DNA of 64,000 bases from Flintibacter sp. KGMB00164 (GCF_008727735.1 NZ_CP044227.1:1995001-2059000), one strand, 5' to 3'; counted from the first letter of the stretch, positions 33,844 through 42,238 are shown. Notes: a model not told the origin generated them from the letters alone. Made by a program: numbers and translations.

Positions 33844-34872
33844 ATGAGCAAGAAAAAGCTGGGACAGCAGACCGTGGCTCTCTCCCATCCTCCCTCTTTT
33901 CTGACCTGCGCCAATGTGGTGGGACAGCTGGAGGGACAGGGTCCTCTGGGAAAGACCTTTGATCTCATTGACAGCGACGATACCTTTGGGGAGTCCACCT
34001 GGGAAAAGTCGGAGAGCGCCATGCAGAAAAAGGCGCTCACCCTGGCGCTGGACAAGCTGGGACAGGGGGCCTCCACTCTGGACTGGCTGTTTGCCGGGGA
34101 CCTGCTGAACCAGTGTATCGGGTCCTCCTTTGCCGCCCGGGAGCAGCACATCCCCTTCTTTGGCCTGTACGGGGCCTGCTCCACCATGGGTGAAGGACTG
34201 ATTTTGGCCTCTATGGCTCTGGACGGAGACTTTGGCCGCCGGGCGGGAGTCATGGCCTCCTCCCACTTCTGTACGGCAGAGCGGCAGTACCGCACCCCTC
34301 TGGAGTACGGCAGCCAGCGCACCCCAACGGCCCAGTGGACCGTGACCGGGGCTGGAGCGGTGATTTTGGACCAGGAAGGTCCCGGGCCCTATATTACCCA
34401 TGTGACGCCAGGTCAAATTGTGGACAAGGGGGTCACCGACACCAACAACATGGGAGCCGCCATGACGCCCGCCGCCTACTCGACCATTTCCGCCCACCTG
34501 CGGGACACCGGCCGCTCCCCTGACTTCTACGATCTCATCGTCACCGGCGACCTGGGGGAGCTGGGCCGCACGCTGCTGCTGGAGCTGTTCCAGCGGGATG
34601 GGATCGACCTGTCCGACCGCCACACCGACTGCGGCCTGCTTATTTTCGACCGGGTACGCCAGGACGTCCACGCCGGCGGCTCGGGCTGCGGCTGCTGTGC
34701 CAGCGTGCTCACCGGCTATCTGGTAGAGGGGCTGCGCAGCGGCAAGTGGCAAAACATCCTCTTCTGCCCCACCGGAGCCCTCCACTCCCCTACCTCCTCC
34801 CTTCAGGGGGAGTCGGTACCGGGGATCTGCCACGCCGTGGCCTTGTCGGCCCAGCGTCCAAACACCAATTGA
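33844..34872 (+). CDS. spoVAD: Stage V sporulation protein AD
   Basis: 342 residues, thiolase-like fold. SpoVA proteins form the channel that moves dipicolinic acid into the forespore and out during germination. Family segments include LFAGDLLNQCIGSSFAARE, GLYGACSTMGEGL and NMGAAMTPAAYSTI, with a Cys-rich GSGCGCCASV near 284. The ATG at 33844 is preferred over an in-frame GTG three codons earlier because GAGGTGG lies 5 nt before it and overlaps the GTG. spoVAC, normally just upstream, is absent; a reverse-strand gene stands there. No clear sigma-G promoter was found. Confidence 0.92.
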   Translation: MSKKKLGQQTVALSHPPSFLTCANVVGQLEGQGPLGKTFDLIDSDDTFGESTWEKSESAMQKKALTLALDKLGQGASTLDWLFAGDLLNQCIGSSFAAREQHIPFFGLYGACSTMGEGLILASMALDGDFGRRAGVMASSHFCTAERQYRTPLEYGSQRTPTAQWTVTGAGAVILDQEGPGPYITHVTPGQIVDKGVTDTNNMGAAMTPAAYSTISAHLRDTGRSPDFYDLIVTGDLGELGRTLLLELFQRDGIDLSDRHTDCGLLIFDRVRQDVHAGGSGCGCCASVLTGYLVEGLRSGKWQNILFCPTGALHSPTSSLQGESVPGICHAVALSAQRPNTN

Positions 34873-34885
34873 GAGGTGACCTTCC

Positions 34886-35242
34886 ATGGAATACTTCAAT
34901 GCCTTTTTGTGCGGCGGGCTGCTGTGCGCTCTGGGTCAGATCCTCATCGACCGCACGAAACTGACCCCCGCCAAAATTCTGGTCTGCTATGTCACCGCCG
35001 GAGTGATTTTAGGTGGCTCCGGCCTCTATCAGTACTTGGTAGATTGGGCGGGAGCTGGTGCCACCGTTCCCCTCACCGGGTTTGGCTATACCCTGGCAAA
35101 AGGGGCTCGGGAGGCGGTACAGCAGCACGGCCTGCTGGGGGCTTTTATCGGGGGAGCCGCCGCCACGGCAGGCGGTGTGGCGGCCGCCATCTTCTTCGGC
35201 TTTCTGGCCGCCCTGCTGTTCAAAGCCCGGCCAAAACACTAA
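34886..35242 (+). CDS. spoVAE: Stage V sporulation protein AE
   Basis: 118 residues, integral membrane protein with three to four helices. It has the typical GGLLCALGQILIDRTKLTPAK at residues 10-30 and TGFGYTLAKGAREAV near 64-78. It partners SpoVAC and SpoVAD in the dipicolinate channel of the spore inner membrane. It follows spoVAD by 13 bp (ribosome-binding site GAGAGGTGA) and ends in a terminator, so this locus encodes only AD and AE. Confidence 0.92.
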   Translation: MEYFNAFLCGGLLCALGQILIDRTKLTPAKILVCYVTAGVILGGSGLYQYLVDWAGAGATVPLTGFGYTLAKGAREAVQQHGLLGAFIGGAAATAGGVAAAIFFGFLAALLFKARPKH

Positions 35243-35280
35243 AAAAATCGGTGGAGTTTTTCAAAACTCCACCGATTTTT
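35243..35280. terminator. Bidirectional terminator between spoVAE and the DUF2812 gene
   Basis: 18-bp arms (35243-35260 and 35263-35280) with core ATCGGTGGAGTTTT; A-tract and T-tract at the two outer ends. Confidence 0.88.
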
Positions 35281-35285
35281 CTTAC

Positions 35286-36638
35286 TTATGCGTTTACCAG
35301 CTTCTCCCCGGCCACGGCCATCTGTTCCGTCGTCAGGTCCCAGTCCGCTCCCAACTGGACGATCCGGTCCTTCCAGCACAGAATGTACTCCTGCTGAAAC
35401 TCCCCGGCCAAATTGAGCTGATAGGCCTCCTCGGCTCCCCATGGGGTTGGATCTACCATCTGATACTGGGCATGGACGATGCTCCCATCCACATAGGTGG
35501 CTATCCGCTTCTCTTTCTCCCGGCACAGTTCCTGGAAACAGGCATCATACAAAATGGGGATATGGATTTCCACCAAGGTGTAGTTCATCCGCGGCACTTC
35601 TGTCATCTGTTCAAATCCTGTCCGGCACCGCACCTCCTTTCGGTCCAGGAACAGGGACATGTCCGTGCTGACCGTGGTGAGATACTTTTCTTCGTCCACT
35701 CCGGTCAGGTCGCTGGCAGAGAGAGGCGCGCTAATCTCTTGCTCCACAGAAATTGCCCCGCTTTGAAGTCCCCGGATAAAGAGAAACATCACCGTACCGA
35801 CCAAAACCACGGACAAGATCACATCTAAACTGAGGGTTATCGCACGGTTTACTCCAGCAGACGCCTTCCTGCGCTTCAAGGTTCGTTTGGTACCATTTAC
35901 GGACAAGAAAACAACCACATAGGCCAGCAGTATCCCGCCCGTTACCAAACGCATACCTGGTCTGCGTTCGGTGGCAAGCCAATACATCAATCCCAAAACG
36001 ATCATTCCCAGCACCACATACATGAGCTTGTGGCATCCCCGGGTAGGCAAAAACTCTCCCCGCTGGGCGGCGGCCAACGCCTGGCGCCGCCAGACAAAGT
36101 AGGTGATCAAATCGGTGATGCTATAAACGAACAAGCCCAGCCAACACAGCCCCATAAAGGTGGAGCCGGGAGTCGTCAGCAGTTTGATGGGTGTGTGGAT
36201 CAGCGAGTAACACCAAGAACCTCCCACAAAAAAGCCCAGCACCAGGAGGATCAGGTAGGCAGGCACCATCCGTCGGGCCAGCTTGCCCACCATCCGCACC
36301 TCCATCTCCGGGTCAGTCTGGATGGGCAGTGGGTCCTCCTCCTCGTTGTAAAAGACCTGCATCTTCCCCGAGGCCGCGGCCAACTTCCACCCCGAACGCT
36401 GGCAAAACTCCTGAAAGGTATACTGCTCCTCCGTGGGCTCTGGTTCAAATTCCGAGGCCCGGGTATCGAAGGAAACCGAAAAGTGCAGCTTCTGGGGCTG
36501 GATTTCCCGGTATTTCCAACCGAAACTGGTCAGCTCCTCCAGCATCCACCCTTTTTGTGCCATCTTCTCCAGATGCTTCTCCATTCCCGTGTGGTCATAG
36601 AACGAAAACGGGATCCAATCTCTTCGAGTTCTCTTCAT
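35286..36638 (-). CDS. DUF2812 domain membrane protein
   Basis: 450 residues. The N-terminal cytoplasmic domain (about 1-115) has the DUF2812 pattern: YDHTGMEKHLEKMAQKGWML, then SFGWKYREIQP and a FCQRSGWKLAA repeat. It is followed by five or six transmembrane helices (about 125-310) and a C-terminal extracytoplasmic domain of about 140 residues. DUF2812 proteins are regularly encoded next to PadR repressors and are suspected membrane stress or antimicrobial-response proteins, but their activity is unknown. The start overlaps the PadR stop by four bases (ATGA). Confidence 0.85.
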   Translation of the reverse strand: MKRTRRDWIPFSFYDHTGMEKHLEKMAQKGWMLEELTSFGWKYREIQPQKLHFSVSFDTRASEFEPEPTEEQYTFQEFCQRSGWKLAAASGKMQVFYNEEEDPLPIQTDPEMEVRMVGKLARRMVPAYLILLVLGFFVGGSWCYSLIHTPIKLLTTPGSTFMGLCWLGLFVYSITDLITYFVWRRQALAAAQRGEFLPTRGCHKLMYVVLGMIVLGLMYWLATERRPGMRLVTGGILLAYVVVFLSVNGTKRTLKRRKASAGVNRAITLSLDVILSVVLVGTVMFLFIRGLQSGAISVEQEISAPLSASDLTGVDEEKYLTTVSTDMSLFLDRKEVRCRTGFEQMTEVPRMNYTLVEIHIPILYDACFQELCREKEKRIATYVDGSIVHAQYQMVDPTPWGAEEAYQLNLAGEFQQEYILCWKDRIVQLGADWDLTTEQMAVAGEKLVNA

Positions 36639-36958
36639 GGTGCACCCTCCTCTCGGAACATGGCCTCATAGTCCTTCTGCTGCTGGCAGATGCGGCGGTA
36701 CTCCTCGTCCAGCCGCGCCCGCCCCTTCTCCGTTAAAATATAGCTGCGGCGGCGGCCCTCACAGCGGGTCTCCCGGATCATCTCTGCCTCCACAAACTGC
36801 TCCAACAGGTTGTAGAGGGTGCCCGGTCCCACCCGGACACGCCCTCCGGTCATGGCGGGGATCTGGTCCATCACATCCATACCGCAGTTTTCCCGGCTCA
36901 GGCACAGGAGAATGTAGTACATCTGCTCGGTCAAGGTCTGAAATTTCGCCCGCGGCAC
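36635..36958 (-). CDS. PadR family transcriptional repressor
   Basis: 107 residues. The winged helix contains LTEQMYYILLCLSRENCGMD, the recognition region VRVGPGTLYNLLEQFVE and the wing segment RRRSYILTEKGRARL, with a short C-terminal dimerisation helix. The start is a GTG at 36958 behind GGGGGTGA; the frame is open far upstream, but that part has no PadR homology. Overlap with the DUF2812 gene and the two repeats in its promoter indicate an autoregulated two-gene unit. Confidence 0.9.
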   Translation of the reverse strand: MPRAKFQTLTEQMYYILLCLSRENCGMDVMDQIPAMTGGRVRVGPGTLYNLLEQFVEAEMIRETRCEGRRRSYILTEKGRARLDEEYRRICQQQKDYEAMFREEGAP

Positions 36959-36976
36959 CGCCCTCACCCCCTTTAT

Positions 36977-37030
36977 ATCGAATATCGTTATTTTCGCATT
37001 CAGTATATAATCGAATATCGATATTGTCAA
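36977..37030 (-). promoter_or_regulatory. PadR promoter with two 11-bp operator-like repeats
   Basis: Minus strand TTGACA (37030-37025), 17-bp spacer, TATACT (37007-37002). The 11-mer ATCGAATATCG (plus strand) occurs at 37010-37020, inside the spacer, and again at 36977-36987, just past the start site, 33 bp apart. A PadR dimer on both would block RNA polymerase. Confidence 0.75.
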
Positions 37031-37067
37031 GAGAAAAGCCAAAGAAGGTGCAAGTTTTTCCCTTGTG

Positions 37068-37076
37068 TGGTATACT
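37068..37076 (+). promoter_or_regulatory. Extended -10 promoter of the alcohol dehydrogenase gene
   Basis: TGG directly followed by TATACT, with a poor -35 (GTGCAA). It is about 40 bp from the divergent PadR promoter, so PadR binding could affect both. Confidence 0.5.
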
Positions 37077-37135
37077 GGTCTCAAATACGACGGCGGCCAG
37101 AAGGCCGCCTCCATTCTGCAAGGAGGAATCCCGCC

Positions 37136-38170
37136 ATGCTGGCCTATACCTACATAAAACAAGGTACCTTTGCCCTGATGGAGAAGCCCAAGCCCACCTT
37201 GCAGGATGACCGGGACGCCATCGTCCGGGTCACCCTGTCCAGCATCTGCACCAGCGACCTGCACATCAAGCACGGCTCGGTACCCCGGGCGGTGCCCGGC
37301 ATCACGGTGGGCCACGAGATGGTGGGCGTGGTAGAGCAGGTGGGCTCCGCCGTCACCACCGTGCGCCCCGGAGACCGGGTGACCGTCAACGTGGAGACCT
37401 TCTGCGGCGAGTGCTTCTTCTGCCAGCACGGCTGGGTCAACAACTGCACCGACCCCAACGGCGGCTGGGCTCTGGGCTGCCGTATCGACGGAGGCCAGGC
37501 CGAGTATGTCCGGGTCCCTTACGCGGACCAGGGACTGAATAAAATCCCCGACGGAGTCACCGACCAGCAGGCCCTCTTTGTGGGAGACATCTTGGCCACC
37601 GGCTACTGGGCCGCTGACATTGCCCAGATTGGCCACGAAGATACGGTGCTGGTCATCGGAGCGGGTCCTACCGGCCTGTGCACCCTCCAGTGTGTGCTAC
37701 TGAAAGAGCCAAAACAGGTCATTGTCTGCGAAAAGGACCCCCAGCGCCGCTCTTTTGTCCAGGAGCACCACCCCCAGGTGCTGACCGTGGAGCCGGAGCA
37801 GGCCGCCGACTTTGTCCGTGCCCACAGTGCCCACGGAGGTGCCGACCGGGTGCTGGAGGTGGCCGGAAGCCAGGACACCTTCACTCTTGCCTGGTCCTGT
37901 GCCCGTCCCAACGCCATTGTCACCGTGGTAGCCCTGTACGACGCGCCCCAGGTGCTCCCGCTCCCGGACATGTACGGAAAAAACCTCACCTTCCAGACCG
38001 GCGGGGTGGACGGCTGCCGCTGTGGAGAGATTCTCTCCCTCATCGCCCAGGGCAAGCTGGACACCACGCCCCTCATCACCCACACCTACCCACTCAAAGA
38101 CATTGCCGCGGCCTACGACCTGTTCGAACACCGCCGGGACAACGTCATCAAAGTGGCCATTGCCCCATAA
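37136..38170 (+). CDS. Zinc-dependent alcohol dehydrogenase family protein (MDR)
   Basis: 344 residues. Catalytic zinc ligands are Cys in SSICTSDLH near 38 and the His/Glu pair GHEM near 60; the structural-zinc loop has ETFCGECFFCQHG and a fourth Cys in NNC. The Rossmann NAD(P) site is VLVIGAGPTGLC near 171-182. It resembles medium-chain enzymes acting on secondary alcohols, sorbitol or 2,3-butanediol; substrate unassigned. The ATG at 37136 follows AAGGAGG. Monocistronic, ending in a terminator. Confidence 0.9.
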   Translation: MLAYTYIKQGTFALMEKPKPTLQDDRDAIVRVTLSSICTSDLHIKHGSVPRAVPGITVGHEMVGVVEQVGSAVTTVRPGDRVTVNVETFCGECFFCQHGWVNNCTDPNGGWALGCRIDGGQAEYVRVPYADQGLNKIPDGVTDQQALFVGDILATGYWAADIAQIGHEDTVLVIGAGPTGLCTLQCVLLKEPKQVIVCEKDPQRRSFVQEHHPQVLTVEPEQAADFVRAHSAHGGADRVLEVAGSQDTFTLAWSCARPNAIVTVVALYDAPQVLPLPDMYGKNLTFQTGGVDGCRCGEILSLIAQGKLDTTPLITHTYPLKDIAAAYDLFEHRRDNVIKVAIAP

Positions 38171-38181
38171 GTTTTTATTTC

Positions 38182-38208
38182 CCGGGAGGGCGCTGCCCTC
38201 CCGGTTTT
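38182..38208 (+). terminator. Terminator after the alcohol dehydrogenase gene
   Basis: Stem CCGGGAGGGC with GCCCTCCCGG, 3-nt loop, then TTTT. It lies just before the ribosome-binding site of the helicase gene, so helicase expression may depend on read-through. Confidence 0.75.
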
Positions 38209-38220
38209 CAGGAGATCCTC

Positions 38221-40320
38221 ATGACCTTTGCTCAGTTTAAAACCCAATACCACTTAAATCTTAACCCCCAGCAGGAGGAGGCCGTCCAGGCCCTCTCCGG
38301 ACCGGTTCTGCTGCTGGCGGTACCGGGCAGCGGCAAGACCACGGTGCTGGTCTCCCGCATCGGCTATCTGATTGCCCAGGGCGTGCCGCCGGAGAATATC
38401 CTCACCATGACCTACACCGTCTCCGCCGCCCGGGACATGTCCCGGCGCTTCGCCGCCTTCTTCGGCCAACCTCTGGCCGACCGGCTGGAGTTTCGCACCA
38501 TCAACGGAGTGTGCAGCCGAATCATTCGGGCCTATGAGCGTACCCAGGGCCGCCAGGCCTTTCAGCTGCTGGAGGACACTGGACGCCAGGCGGCCATCAT
38601 TGGAGAAATCTGCCGGCGGCAGAGTGGGGAGTTTGCCTCAGAGAGCACCGTCAAGGCGGTGCAGACCGCCATTACCTATGTAAAAAACAGCATGATCTTC
38701 GGCGAGGATCTGGAGCAGGTCGAGGTGGAGGGGGTGGAGTTTCCTCCCATCTACCAGGAGTACTGCCGCCTGCTGCGCACCCACCAGCTCATGGACTACG
38801 ACGACCAGATGATCTATGCCCACCGAATTTTAAAGCAGTTTCCTCAGCTTTTGGAGCAGTTCCGCCGCCGCTACCCCTACCTCTGTGTGGACGAGGCCCA
38901 GGACACCTCCAAAATCCAGCACGCGATTCTCCGACTGCTGGCGGGACAAAACGGCAACCTCTTTCTGGTGGGCGACGAGGACCAGAGCATCTACGGTTTT
39001 CGGGCCGCCTACCCTCAGGCTCTCACCCAGTTTGAATCCATCTATCCCGGTGCAAAGGTACTCTATCTGGAGCAGAACTACCGCTCCACTCGTCCCATTG
39101 TGGCCGCCGCCCAGAAATTCATTGAGCAGAACAAAAACCGCCGCCCCAAACACATGAAGGCGGTGCGTGGAGAGGGGCCGGCCCTGAAAGAGATCTGGGT
39201 CCAGGACCGCAGCGCCCAGTACCGCTATCTGGCCCAGGTGGCCCAGGACTGCAAAGAGGAGACTGCGATCCTCTACCGGGACAACGACAGTGCCCTGCCC
39301 CTCATCGATCTGCTGGAACGTCAGGGCATCCCCTACCGCTGCCGCCAGGTAGACAGCGGTTTCTTTACCCACCGGGTGGTGCGGGATATTGTGGATATCC
39401 TCACTCTGGCCCAGGACCCCTGGGACGGAGACGCTTTCCTGCGGGTCTACTACAAGCTGGGGGCAGGGATCAGCCGGGCGGCAGCCGAACAGGCGGCGGC
39501 CCAGTGCGGTCCGGATACCTCTCCCATTCTGGAGCTGGTTGCTTCGCTCCCCGGTACATCTCCCTGGACCCGCCGCCAGTGCAAGGCCCTCCAGACCCAC
39601 ATGGCCAACCTGCTCACCCAGCGGGCTGACCGGGGCGTGTACCGCATCGTCCACTTTATGGGATACGGGGACTATCTGGAGCAGCGAGGCATGGATCAGA
39701 GCAAAACGCAAATTCTAGAGGCTCTGGGAGCCAATGAGCCCACTCCCGGCGGCCTGCTGGAGCGTCTGGAAGTACTGCGGGAGTTGGTACGGGCTGGATC
39801 GTCTCAACATGACTGTCCCTTCATTCTCTCCACCATCCACTCCAGTAAGGGTCTGGAGTACAAACGGGTCATTTTAATGGACGTGGCCGACGGCCTGCTG
39901 CCCAAAACGCTCCCCGGTCCCGACGCCTCCTCCCAGGAACTGGACGCCTACGAGGAGGAGCGGCGGCTCTTCTATGTGGGCATGACCCGGGCCAAGGAAG
40001 AGCTTTGGGTCATGCGTTTCCGCCGCAGCGAGCTCACCAGCCGTTTTGCCTCCTCTCTCTTCCCAAAATCCAAGGATGAGGCCAAAAAGACCGTTCCCCT
40101 CTCTCCCCGGGCGGTGCCGGACCTGGTAGCCATAGAACAGACTTCCCGCCGCTGCGTCCCCGGCGCGGCCCTGTGCCACCGAAGCTTCGGTCCGGGTCAG
40201 GTCGTCTCCCGCTCCGGAGACATCGTCGCGGTACGCTTTGCTGATGGCGTCGAGCGGCGCTTCTCCCTGTCCGCTGCCCTGCGTCTGGGGCAGTTCCAGC
40301 TGGCGGATTCGGAGGAATAA
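38221..40320 (+). CDS. UvrD/Rep family ATP-dependent DNA helicase
   Basis: 699 residues, superfamily 1A helicase. Motifs are in order: Q-motif NPQQEEAV, Walker A AVPGSGKTT (about 33-41), Ia MTYTVSAAR, II VDEAQDT near 223, III LVGDEDQSIYGFR, IV QNYRST, V STIHSSKGLEY near 542 and VI VGMTRAKEEL. It has a C-terminal Tudor-like segment (GQVVSRSGDIVAVRF). It is closer to the short UvrD-like helicases of Clostridia than to PcrA (about 740) or AddA. Role probably DNA repair or replication-conflict resolution. ATG 38221 is behind CAGGAG. Confidence 0.9.
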   Translation: MTFAQFKTQYHLNLNPQQEEAVQALSGPVLLLAVPGSGKTTVLVSRIGYLIAQGVPPENILTMTYTVSAARDMSRRFAAFFGQPLADRLEFRTINGVCSRIIRAYERTQGRQAFQLLEDTGRQAAIIGEICRRQSGEFASESTVKAVQTAITYVKNSMIFGEDLEQVEVEGVEFPPIYQEYCRLLRTHQLMDYDDQMIYAHRILKQFPQLLEQFRRRYPYLCVDEAQDTSKIQHAILRLLAGQNGNLFLVGDEDQSIYGFRAAYPQALTQFESIYPGAKVLYLEQNYRSTRPIVAAAQKFIEQNKNRRPKHMKAVRGEGPALKEIWVQDRSAQYRYLAQVAQDCKEETAILYRDNDSALPLIDLLERQGIPYRCRQVDSGFFTHRVVRDIVDILTLAQDPWDGDAFLRVYYKLGAGISRAAAEQAAAQCGPDTSPILELVASLPGTSPWTRRQCKALQTHMANLLTQRADRGVYRIVHFMGYGDYLEQRGMDQSKTQILEALGANEPTPGGLLERLEVLRELVRAGSSQHDCPFILSTIHSSKGLEYKRVILMDVADGLLPKTLPGPDASSQELDAYEEERRLFYVGMTRAKEELWVMRFRRSELTSRFASSLFPKSKDEAKKTVPLSPRAVPDLVAIEQTSRRCVPGAALCHRSFGPGQVVSRSGDIVAVRFADGVERRFSLSAALRLGQFQLADSEE

Positions 40321-40411
40321 AAATTTTTCTCCGGTGAATGGATCCGCCCTCCTCAGTCGTATTGCTTATGAGGGGCAAAGAGAGCCCCAGTTTGATTGGG
40401 GAGGTTTTTGT

Positions 40412-40690
40412 ATGAAAAAGATGATTACCATTTTGCTGGTCAGCGCCCTAGCGCTGGGCCTGCTTGTCACCGGGACTTTGGCCGCAGGCCACTTTGGACA
40501 TGGTACCGGGATCTGCCAGAACTCCGAAACCTGTTATCAGGACGTCGATGGCGACGGGATCTGTGACTACCACGGCAGCAACTGCGCCTATGGGGACACC
40601 GACGGCGACGGTGTGTGCGACAATCTGGGCCAAAACTGCGGGCAGGGCCACCACGGCGGTGGCCACCACAGGGGAGGCCGCTGGAATTAA
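40412..40690 (+). CDS. Small secreted protein with two Cys-flanked DxDGDG repeats and His-Gly tail
   Basis: 92 residues. A signal peptide (about 1-25, cleavage after TLAA) precedes two repeats, DVDGDGICD and DTDGDGVCD, each flanked by further Cys (ETC...SNC and AYG...QNC). The DxDGDGxCD pattern is the Ca2+-binding thrombospondin type 3-like motif. The tail is GHHGGGHHRGG, a likely metal-binding stretch. Ribosome-binding site GGGGAGG. It lies 20 bp upstream of an ECF sigma gene whose anti-sigma partner ends in a similar tail, so it may be the surface partner or signal of that system (inference). Confidence 0.75.
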   Translation: MKKMITILLVSALALGLLVTGTLAAGHFGHGTGICQNSETCYQDVDGDGICDYHGSNCAYGDTDGDGVCDNLGQNCGQGHHGGGHHRGGRWN

Positions 40691-40710
40691 CGAAGTAAAA
40701 GGGTGAGGAC

Positions 40711-41205
40711 ATGCGCAGCGAAGAGGAGGCCAACCGCGCCATCGACCGCTATGCCGACATGGTGCGGCGGCTCTGTATGGTGCACCTGAAAAATCCGGCC
40801 GACACGGAGGATATCTTTCAGACCGTGTTTCTGAAATATATCCTCAGCTCCGCTGTGTTTGAAAGCCCCGAGCACGAGAAGGCCTGGTTCATTCGGGTCA
40901 CGCTCAACGCCTGCCGGGATCTTCTGAAACGGTTTTTTCGCAGCCGCACCGTCTCCCTGGACGAGCTGGCCGATCAGCCCGACCAGCTGTCTCAGGAGCA
41001 CCGGGAGGTACTGGAGGCCGTCCTCTCTCTGCCCGCAAAATACCGGGATGTGGTGTATCTGCACTACTATGAAGGTTACACCGCCAAAGAGATTGGTGCG
41101 ATCCTGCACAAGAACACCAATACCGTCTACACTCTGCTGACCCGGGCCAGGGAACAGCTGCGTACCGTACTGGGAGGTGAACACATTGAACCGACCGATC
41201 CATGA
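40711..41205 (+). CDS. ECF-type RNA polymerase sigma factor
   Basis: 164 residues. Region 2 (about 5-75) includes NPADTEDIFQTVFLKYI; region 4 (about 105-155) includes LPAKYRDVVYLHYYEGYTAKEIGAIL and the helix NTNTVYTLLTRARE. There is no sigma-1.1 or region 3, as in extracytoplasmic-function factors. The stop lies within the first codons of the anti-sigma gene, giving a 20-bp overlap and balanced synthesis. No target promoter could be recognised within the window. Confidence 0.9.
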   Translation: MRSEEEANRAIDRYADMVRRLCMVHLKNPADTEDIFQTVFLKYILSSAVFESPEHEKAWFIRVTLNACRDLLKRFFRSRTVSLDELADQPDQLSQEHREVLEAVLSLPAKYRDVVYLHYYEGYTAKEIGAILHKNTNTVYTLLTRAREQLRTVLGGEHIEPTDP

Positions 41206-41938
41206 CGCCTTTCAGGCCGTCCAGGCCAGTCCGGAGCTGAAGGAGCGCACACGTGCCTATCTCCACGCACGGCGCACTCCCGCCCGTCCCCGCTATCGCA
41301 GCCTGCTGGCGGCGGCCGCCTGTCTACTGGTCGTTTTTCTGGGGGCAGGCGGTGCATTGGCCTGGTTCACTCCGGTGTCCGCCGTCAGCGTGGAGGCAGG
41401 TCCTTCTTTGGAGTTGACGCTGAACCGATTTGACCGGGTACTCCAGGTCCAGGGAGACAGCGTCCAGGACCAGGAGCTGGCCGACAAGCTGGAGCTGACC
41501 TACCTCAGCTACACCGATGCCCTGGAGGCCATTCTGGGCAGCCAGGAGGTATCCCAGGCTCTGGACAGCGGTACGGAGCTGGCAGTTACCGTAGCGGGAC
41601 AAAACCAGCAGCACTGCCAGGACCTGATGGAAGATACGCAGTCCTGTGCGGGACACGGGAGCTGTTCCAGCGCCGACTGGTCTCAGGTCACTGCGGCCCA
41701 GAAGGAGGGGCTGTCTCTGAGCAAATATCAGATGCTGCTCCAGCTTCAGACCTTGGATCCCTCCATCACGGCAGAACAGGTAAGCGGATGCTCCATGCAC
41801 CAGCTGCGCCAGTGGCTGTCCGACCTGTCATCCGGCCAGGACGCCAGCAGTTCCTCTGACTATGGACAGAATACCGGCAGTGGTCAGGGCTATTCCGGCG
41901 GTCACCATGGAAGTGAAGGCCATCACGGAGCCAGGTAA
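41186..41938 (+). CDS. RsgI-like membrane anti-sigma factor with His-Gly C-terminal tail
   Basis: 250 residues. A short cytoplasmic N-terminus (about 1-37) would bind the sigma factor; one transmembrane helix lies at about 38-58 (LLAAAACLLVVFLGAGGA). The next segment, VEAGPSLELTLNRFDRVLQV, matches the conserved extracytoplasmic region of RsgI-type anti-sigma factors. Further out are a Cys-containing stretch (HCQDLMEDTQSC), a helical region and a Ser/Gly/His tail with GGHHGSEGHHG. A TTG at 41186 lies 5 nt after GGGAGGTGA and is a better start than the GTG at 41177, which lies inside that ribosome-binding site. Confidence 0.78.
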   Translation: MNRPIHDAFQAVQASPELKERTRAYLHARRTPARPRYRSLLAAAACLLVVFLGAGGALAWFTPVSAVSVEAGPSLELTLNRFDRVLQVQGDSVQDQELADKLELTYLSYTDALEAILGSQEVSQALDSGTELAVTVAGQNQQHCQDLMEDTQSCAGHGSCSSADWSQVTAAQKEGLSLSKYQMLLQLQTLDPSITAEQVSGCSMHQLRQWLSDLSSGQDASSSSDYGQNTGSGQGYSGGHHGSEGHHGAR

Positions 41939-42012
41939 TCCCACTTTCGCCCCAATTTGGCATATGTCTCAACTTCCGATTTCCTTCTCCCCAAAAATCT
42001 GCGAATTTTCCC

Positions 42013-42041
42013 TTGCCTTTTTTATTTCCCTGTGATATAGT
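42013..42041 (+). promoter_or_regulatory. Promoter of the Mn2+-riboswitch-controlled ATPase gene
   Basis: TTGCCT, 17-bp spacer, TATAGT. The predicted start near 42049 places the riboswitch at the very 5' end of the transcript. Confidence 0.75.
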
Positions 42042-42052
42042 ACTTCTCGCGT

Positions 42053-42151
42053 GAAAAGGGAGTAGTTGCAAGCCGCCTTGTCAACATCTCGATTGTCTTC
42101 GGATAATCTGGCAGGGTGGGCCCCCATATTTTGGTGGTAACAAGACTTTTC
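42053..42151 (+). promoter_or_regulatory. yybP-ykoY Mn2+ riboswitch
   Basis: The 5' strand GAAAAGGGAGTAG (from 42053), the internal GTCAACA, the GGGTGGGCC region and the 3' strand AACAAGACTTTTC (to 42151) are the conserved parts of the yybP-ykoY aptamer; P1 forms from GAAAAG and CTTTTC. Mn2+ binding docks the two loop regions and stabilises P1. The 3' P1 strand is also the start of the terminator, so Mn2+ should switch expression on. Confidence 0.88.
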
Positions 42152-42188
42152 GGCAGTATTTCCATACTGCCGGAAGGTCTTTTTTGTT
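42143..42188 (+). terminator. Terminator of the Mn2+ riboswitch expression platform
   Basis: 17-bp stem with two G-U pairs (arms 42143-42159 and 42164-42180), loop TTCC, then a run of T. The first arm starts with AGACTTTTC, shared with P1 of the aptamer. Confidence 0.9.
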
Positions 42189-42238
42189 TCTTCCGGCACA
42201 AACTATTCCTCACAACAGAGAAAGAAAGGCGACGTGTT

